Source: Pisolithus tinctorius (lineage: Eukaryota; Basidiomycota; Agaricomycetes; Boletales; Pisolithaceae). From it: DNA of 64,000 nucleotides. This document shows positions 59,581-64,000 of this stretch, piece by piece. Numbering within the stretch: position 1 is the first letter of the stretch; each line of letters opens with the position of its first letter. The position numbers were made by a program, and so were the translations under genes. The DNA lies in contig JANFAH010000004.1 in assembly GCA_024663395.1 (NCBI GenBank), positions 2,170,001 through 2,234,000 of the forward strand, read 5' to 3'. The notes below the pieces were generated by a model. It was not told the DNA's origin, ran no database searches, and saw only the letters and a program-made list of their open reading frames with translations.

Positions 59581-60281
59581 TCAACCTGAAACTTTCTGTC
59601 TTTAGTTACCATCGGTAAGGCCCCAGTGGATTGATGGAATTCGGCGCCAAGGGTAACAAATGAGCGACGGGACCTAGTATGATCATCCAGGGAGTGAACC
59701 AGACCCAATGTATGTAGCCAGACGTCACAAGTAAATGGGGGTATCTAGGAACGACGCGTCAAAGCTAAATAGTCACATCAGTCAGTCAAATTCTGGACGT
59801 GAACAACGTCATGACTCGTTGTCGATAGCTGCACAAAAATTGGGCTACATTCCACTCTTCCTGCTCTGGACAGTCTGCTTGGATAGAAACGATATGTGAC
59901 CAAGTGGAAAACTGCGCACTCGTCTCGCCCTACGATTCAGAGCACGGGTACCTATGCCAAGGAACTGCTTTTCTAAGTGTCCGCCATTCTCGGGAAACAA
60001 GTGGGTTGTTTTATGAGGAACATATGTACCTGTAGACTTCATCAGGAAGCGAATAAATGGTGTAAACCTGTTTAAACCCGTCATTGACTGGTCGTGACCG
60101 CGATTCCGTCATTCCCTGTCCCTCTGATGTTCGCTGGCACTGTGTTTTGATTGCCCGATGGTCCGCTCATATCCGTTAGACAAAGGAATGCTCCGTTTGC
60201 AAGTTCATCAGATCTAGACTGGTTTTTACGTGTTCTTTGTGATCGCGTGACTGCACGACGTCATCTTGGACTCTGGAGGAG

Positions 60282-60289
60282 TATAAAAG
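60282..60289 (+). promoter_or_regulatory. TATA box of the RTC3-like gene
   Basis: TATAAAAG, 107 bp before the start codon at 60396, with a CT-rich stretch between: a strong core promoter layout. Confidence 0.65.
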
Positions 60290-60395
60290 ACTCAGAGACC
60301 AGGCGCCACCCTCCACTCACATCGTCTCTCGTACTTCGCCTCCCTTTCCAAATACTGTCCGTACATACCCATCGCATCTTACTATCTCACACACG

Positions 60396-60957
60396 ATGGT
60401 CCAGTCCGTCACCAAGGTCATATACAGGCCCGATACGCAGTCCACGGAAGAGTTCGTTGCGATGGTAAACACCGCAGAGGTAAAGATCCAGTGTCATGGG
60501 TGCTCGGATCGATGCGCTGACCTCGTTCATCGTACAGTTCAAGAGGTGGAAGAATGGAGGTGCGTTGTTTGGCCAGCGCCCCCTCCCGGCAACGAGATCT
60601 GCATCCCCAGCCATCCTGACTCTAATTCATCGCAGACACTAGTATACCGCTCACAGACGTAGTCGACTGTAGGCACTTCTAAGTTCCACTGCGTGGAGCA
60701 TTCCCATCATTGATCTTTCTTCTTTGTTTGCAGCGTTCGAGGTGTACCATTCTAGCCAAGGCCACCTACTTCGTCCATCACGTCAGCAACTCGAGAATGT
60801 GTTTGGGACGTCGAAGGACGTAGATGTGTTGACAACAATCCTGCAAAACGGGAAGGAGCAACCAGTGAACGGCTTTTCTAATGGTCTGGGTGTCACGAAT
60901 ATCGCCAGGACGAATGCCGTGATCGATTGCAAGGGCAAGGGAACGTCTGGCATCTAA
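60396..60957 (+). CDS. RTC3: RTC3/SBDS N-terminal fold protein
   Basis: Small protein of the SBDS N-domain family (yeast Rtc3/Hgt16-like), linked to RNA metabolism and stress. After splicing: MVQSVTKVIYRPDTQSTEEF, VAMVNTAEFKRWKNGDTSIP, LTDVVDSFEVYHSSQGHLLR, PSRQQLENVFGTSKDVDVLT, TILQNGKEQ and a short variable tail ending GKGTSGI. The usual family order FKRWKxGDTSIPLxDVVDSF is restored by three introns (60480-60539, 60560-60640, 60665-60733). About 120 residues, the usual length for Rtc3, which lacks the later SBDS domains. A TATA box upstream suggests regulated expression. Confidence 0.88.
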
Positions 60958-61160
60958 TCATGGCGAACATTCTCGAAATGCATTTGTACTCCTTATCGTG
61001 TAGCAGTAATTGTACGGCGTTCATTTATCAGGCTATAATCCTCGTGTAGTTTCCGGATGTGCCTTGTCGAAGATATCGTGACAAATCAGATGCTAATGAC
61101 TAGATCGTCGATGAGTCCAATCTCATCTAGCTAGTATCCTCCACTATCGCGGAGGTGGTA

Positions 61161-62879
61161 TCACGACCTGCCAGCAGTTTCAGCCCATTCCTTGCTGCCC
61201 ATCTGTACCAGCCTCGAGCAGGCGCGTGCAAAAGCGAAAATCTCCTCCTCGCCAGTAAACATCGAGCTCGTACAGGCGACTTCAGGCGGAAGACCCTACG
61301 TAACCAGTCGTTCGTTAGATCCACCACGTGCCTACTTATAGTCAAAGCATTAATACGGACCAAGTCATCCATGACGCTCCGCATGTGATCCGAGATTTGT
61401 CCTTTAGCTGACGTGCCGTCGTCCGAAAAGATTTGGAGGACGGGTACCTCTGATAAAACGAATAGCTTCACCTTGGATTCATAACATGCGTCGACGAACG
61501 TTATGAAACGCCGAGCCTGTGGAGAAGTTCGTGAGTCAAACGATTAATGAAATGACAGCGGGGCCACTCGCCACGTCCTTCCGTCCGATATCCAGCTTTG
61601 GAATGTCCGTGATGAAAATTGTGCCGAATGTACGCGTGATCTCGAGGTAATCTGCTGCACTCAGTGGACGTGCACAGAGTTCCTCAAATGTGAACCTCGC
61701 GACACGCGACGTAGAGAGAGGGATGTGTATGGCGCGTCCGAAGGTCGTCAATGGTCGATTGGCAATGACAGGATCCGCACTGGATGATGACGAAGATGGC
61801 GAGGTGGTTAGGGAATGGAATATCTTATCAAACTCGGCTTTATTCTCGGGAGTGGGCGGGGAGTAGTAAACATGCGAGAGTGCACGTGGAATGCGTCTAT
61901 AGTCTGATAGCGAACAGGTATGTGAGTGTCGAGTAACACAAATGAGAACAGCAAACACGCGGACCAGTTCCGGAATCTAAGTCAGTGACTTGAAACTGAG
62001 ACTTGAGAAGTTCTATAGCGGGTATAAAGCTAGACCGTTGAATGCCGTTCTTGTAAAGGTCGTCCGGATGTCGACTAGTGAGGACCGTTGTGAGCACGAC
62101 GATGTCCATGTACGGAGATCAAGGGCTTACTTGCTGGTGATAACCATGACGACACCATACCTCAGCAAGCTCTCGAAGAGTCTCCTCAGGATCATGGCAT
62201 CTACAATATCGGTTACCTGGAACTCGTCGAAGCAAAGCACATATGCCTCCCTCGCCAGGTCCCTCGCGACAGGCGCGATGGGATCGCCGCCATCCTGCAC
62301 ACCCATTGCCACCTTAGTGGCATGGATGCGTTTGTGCACGTCGATCATGAAGGCATGGAAATGTACGCGGCGTTTACGAGTGATGGATGGTGGGAGAGAG
62401 TGGTAGAATAGGTCCATAAGCATGGTCTTGCCCGTTCCGACGTCGCCATATAGGTATAATCCCTTTGGAGCGTTCTTTGGAGGCTCCTCTGGCAGTGAAA
62501 CAGTGTTTCTAGCAAATAAGCGGGAGAAGAGTGTGGGTGCGGAGGTAGACGGTGGAGAGGGAGGAACTGGGGGAGGACTGTAGGACAGTAGACTGGTATA
62601 AAAAGACTGAAGATGCTGCTTCACGATGCGTCGTTGGTGTGGGTCTGGCTTGAGTGTCCCGGCTGATACGAGAGCGTCGTATTCCTGGAGGGGTGGCAGC
62701 GGTGGGCTGACCTGATGAGCCGGAACGGTCAGCTTGGCGGAGGTCAGACGAGCACCGGCTGTATTGAGGATGGACGGAGCCGCACTCGGTGTCCCTGCGA
62801 CGGTGGACTGGCTGGCCAGATGAACAGGCCAGCGACGGGGCCAGCGAAGCCGGTGTACGCGAACTGTCCTCATCGACAT
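61161..62879 (-). CDS. AFG1: AFG1/LACE1-type mitochondrial AAA ATPase
   Basis: Mitochondrial inner-membrane ATPase that helps degrade respiratory chain subunits. Start MSMRTVRVHRLRWPRRWPVH is a basic presequence. Walker A: LYLYGDVGTGKTMLMDLFYH. Then RVHFHAFMIDVHKRIHA, Walker B region YVLCFDEFQVTDIVDAMILR and RLFESLLRYGVVMVITSNRH. Continues PDDLYKNGIQRSSFIPAIEL, DYRRIPRALSHVYYSP, RRFITFVDACYESKVKLFVL and SEVPVLQIF. The open frame through 61127 misses the true end: intron after MDDL (about 61324-61270) joins GLPPEVACTSSMFTGEEEIF, AFARACSRLVQMGSKEW, stop at 61161-61163. Divergent to UreF with 47 bp between start codons. Confidence 0.9.
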
Positions 62880-62926
62880 CAAAAGACAAGCGGCAAAATA
62901 GTGAATTCACATGTTAACTTGACACC
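62880..62926. promoter_or_regulatory. 47-bp interval between AFG1 and ureF start codons
   Basis: Both 5' UTRs must be very short or overlap each other's gene. No TATA box; A-rich centre. Confidence 0.6.
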
Positions 62927-63803
62927 ATGGACGACGAGACTTACATCCAGCTGCTCCTCACAGACTCAAATCTGCCCACCGGGTCGTTCGTGGCGTCCTC
63001 TGGCCTCGAATCATTCTCCACACACGGTCTCCTGTCCCTCGCACCCTCCAAGTCGGACGGCGCACTCGCATTCGTACAGGACAATCTGCACAACCATGCA
63101 CACAGCGCACTCCCGTTCACATCCGACGCCCACACCCTCGTCTGTGCTCTCTCGGAATCGGCACAGATTGATCAGACACTCGTTGCATTGACCACTCTCG
63201 ATCGAGCCTATGAATCCATGACCCTCAATCATGTCACACGACGGGCATCTACGGCGCAGGGAACAGCCCTGTTGACTCTCTATGCGAGGGCTTTCGCTCC
63301 GTCATCCACCTCCAAGGTCATCCCGACCCTGATCAACAGCCTGAAACTCGCTGTCCGACGTGGGGAAACCCACGGTCATCTTCCCGTGTGTTGGGGCGTT
63401 CTTACTGCTGCACTGGGCCTCTCTCTGTGTGAGTACCAGTCCCGCATGTGCAATCCATGCGCTAGATCAATATCAATAATATCATCATCCAGCTCGGACG
63501 CAGCATCTGGCGCTGTTCCTCCATGCCCGTTCCATCCTATCTGCTGCAGTACGCATGAATACGATCGGTCCCTATCTCGCTCAACAGATCTTACTCTCAG
63601 ACGTAAAACCTCTCGTCGACGCCGTGGTTGCCGAATGTTGCGATCTGCGATCAGGTCTACTTATGACTGGAGAGGAAAACATCGACTCCAACCTTGACCC
63701 CGACGAGATGACATACGCAACTGGTCCTGCTTCGACATGGCCTCTGGGGGAAATCGTCGCCATCAGACATGATTTGCTGCATTCACGGATATTCAACAGC
63801 TAG
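62927..63803 (+). CDS. ureF: Urease accessory protein UreF
   Basis: Chaperone that with UreD and UreG loads nickel into urease in the cytosol. Starts MDDETYIQLLLTDSNLPTGS, a typical UreF opening, then FVASSGLESFSTHGLLSLAP, ALPFTSDAHTLVCALSESAQ, LDRAYESMTLNHVTRRASTA, QGTALLTLYARAF, VRRGETHGHLPVCWGVLTAA and LGLSL. An intron from about 63429 to 63491 leads to RTQHLALFLHARSILSAAVR, MNTIGPYLAQQILLSDVKPL and the end SWPLGE-like TWPLGEIVAIRHDLLHSRIF. Stop at 63801-63803. Length about 270 residues, normal for fungi. The metallocentre chaperones and urease itself are not in this window. Confidence 0.91.
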
Positions 63804-63851
63804 TTGTCCCTCGACTCTCCCTCGCCACTAATTTCATCTGCATTATAGACA

Positions 63852-64000
63852 CTACGTACTCCCGGCCAGCGCAAGTCTTGCCGCAACCTCTGCCTCACCG
63901 CGGACGAGGTTTGCAAGATAGCTTACCATGAGGGTATCCTGTAGACTCGTAGCCCACCCGCCTTCTTCATCAGGCACCGTACCAAGAACGCTCCATAGAT
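63852..64000 (-). CDS. 3' end of an unidentified gene (continues beyond window)
   Basis: A frame open from the window edge ends WSVLGTVPDEEGGWATSLQD, TLMVSYLANLVRGEAEVAAR and LALAGST before a stop at 63852-63854. The composition looks coding and helical. Too little remains to name it; a GTAAGC inside could also be a splice donor. Convergent with ureF. Confidence 0.5.
   Translation of the reverse strand, partial: LWSVLGTVPDEEGGWATSLQDTLMVSYLANLVRGEAEVAARLALAGST

Larger units (their letters stand above)
59125..60395. other. 5' flank of copy B and intergenic region
   Basis: To about 59403 this is the duplicated flank; the rest is single copy. From about 59600 to 60270 no gene is recognised. 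Confidence 0.5.

Noticed and set aside
1..64000. CRISPR arrays, operons, transposons, tRNA or rRNA genes, viral insertions
   Set aside because: No direct repeat-spacer pattern, no transposase or reverse transcriptase motifs, no tRNA cloverleaf or rRNA signature was seen; the only large repeat is the permease duplication.

Overview
This is a nuclear genomic window from a filamentous basidiomycete, probably an agaricomycete. The evidence is dense genes on both strands, many 45-65 nt GT-AG introns cutting almost every gene, nuclear-encoded mitochondrial complex I subunits, a VelB-type velvet regulator, a KRE6/SKN1-type beta-glucan protein, a UreF-type urease chaperone and basidiomycete-style protein architectures. 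No rRNA, tRNA, CRISPR array, transposon or viral gene was recognised. Gene models were built by joining reading frames across plausible splice sites and checking each junction against what is known of the protein family; the spans given run from start to stop codon and include introns.

Layout. 1-8.4 kb: VPS17 (retromer, cut by the window edge), RIB1 (GTP cyclohydrolase II), a coiled-coil protein of unknown function, and an M28B glutamate-carboxypeptidase-like membrane peptidase. 8.7-15.4 kb: PEX14 (peroxisome import docking), a KRE6/SKN1 cell-wall glucan protein and a membrane-anchored short-chain dehydrogenase. 16.5-26 kb: an ACT-domain protein resembling the arginine sensor CASTOR, an uncharacterised Asp-tract protein, a mitochondrial PP2C phosphatase, a USP36-like deubiquitinase and a C2H2 zinc-finger factor. 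27.8-38.3 kb: prefoldin subunit 2, complex I NDUFS8, an INO80F-domain protein, complex I NDUFA13 (GRIM-19), a two-HMG-box factor and a GNAT acetyltransferase. 39-53.4 kb: a large intronless PPR protein, VelB, ArfGAP1/GCS1, the methylcrotonyl-CoA carboxylase beta subunit and MLH3. 53.5-59.4 kb: a 3.05-kb tandem duplication, each unit carrying an intact APC-family amino-acid transporter and a broken piece of a neighbouring gene. 60.4-64 kb: an RTC3/SBDS-fold protein, AFG1, UreF and the 3' end of one more gene.

Mitochondrial functions recur (NDUFS8, NDUFA13, MCC beta, AFG1, PPR, PP2C), but no operon-like or secondary-metabolite cluster is evident. Several neighbours are divergently arranged with very short shared promoters, notably AFG1/UreF with 47 bp between start codons and PFD2/NDUFS8 with 128 bp.

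The most unusual signals are at the level of gene structure: a start codon that appears to exist only after splicing in NDUFA13, two 19-nt microexons, four GC-AG introns (one where the tandem paralogue has GT), and a set of short introns, four of them exactly 54 nt, whose length is a multiple of three and which contain no in-frame stop.
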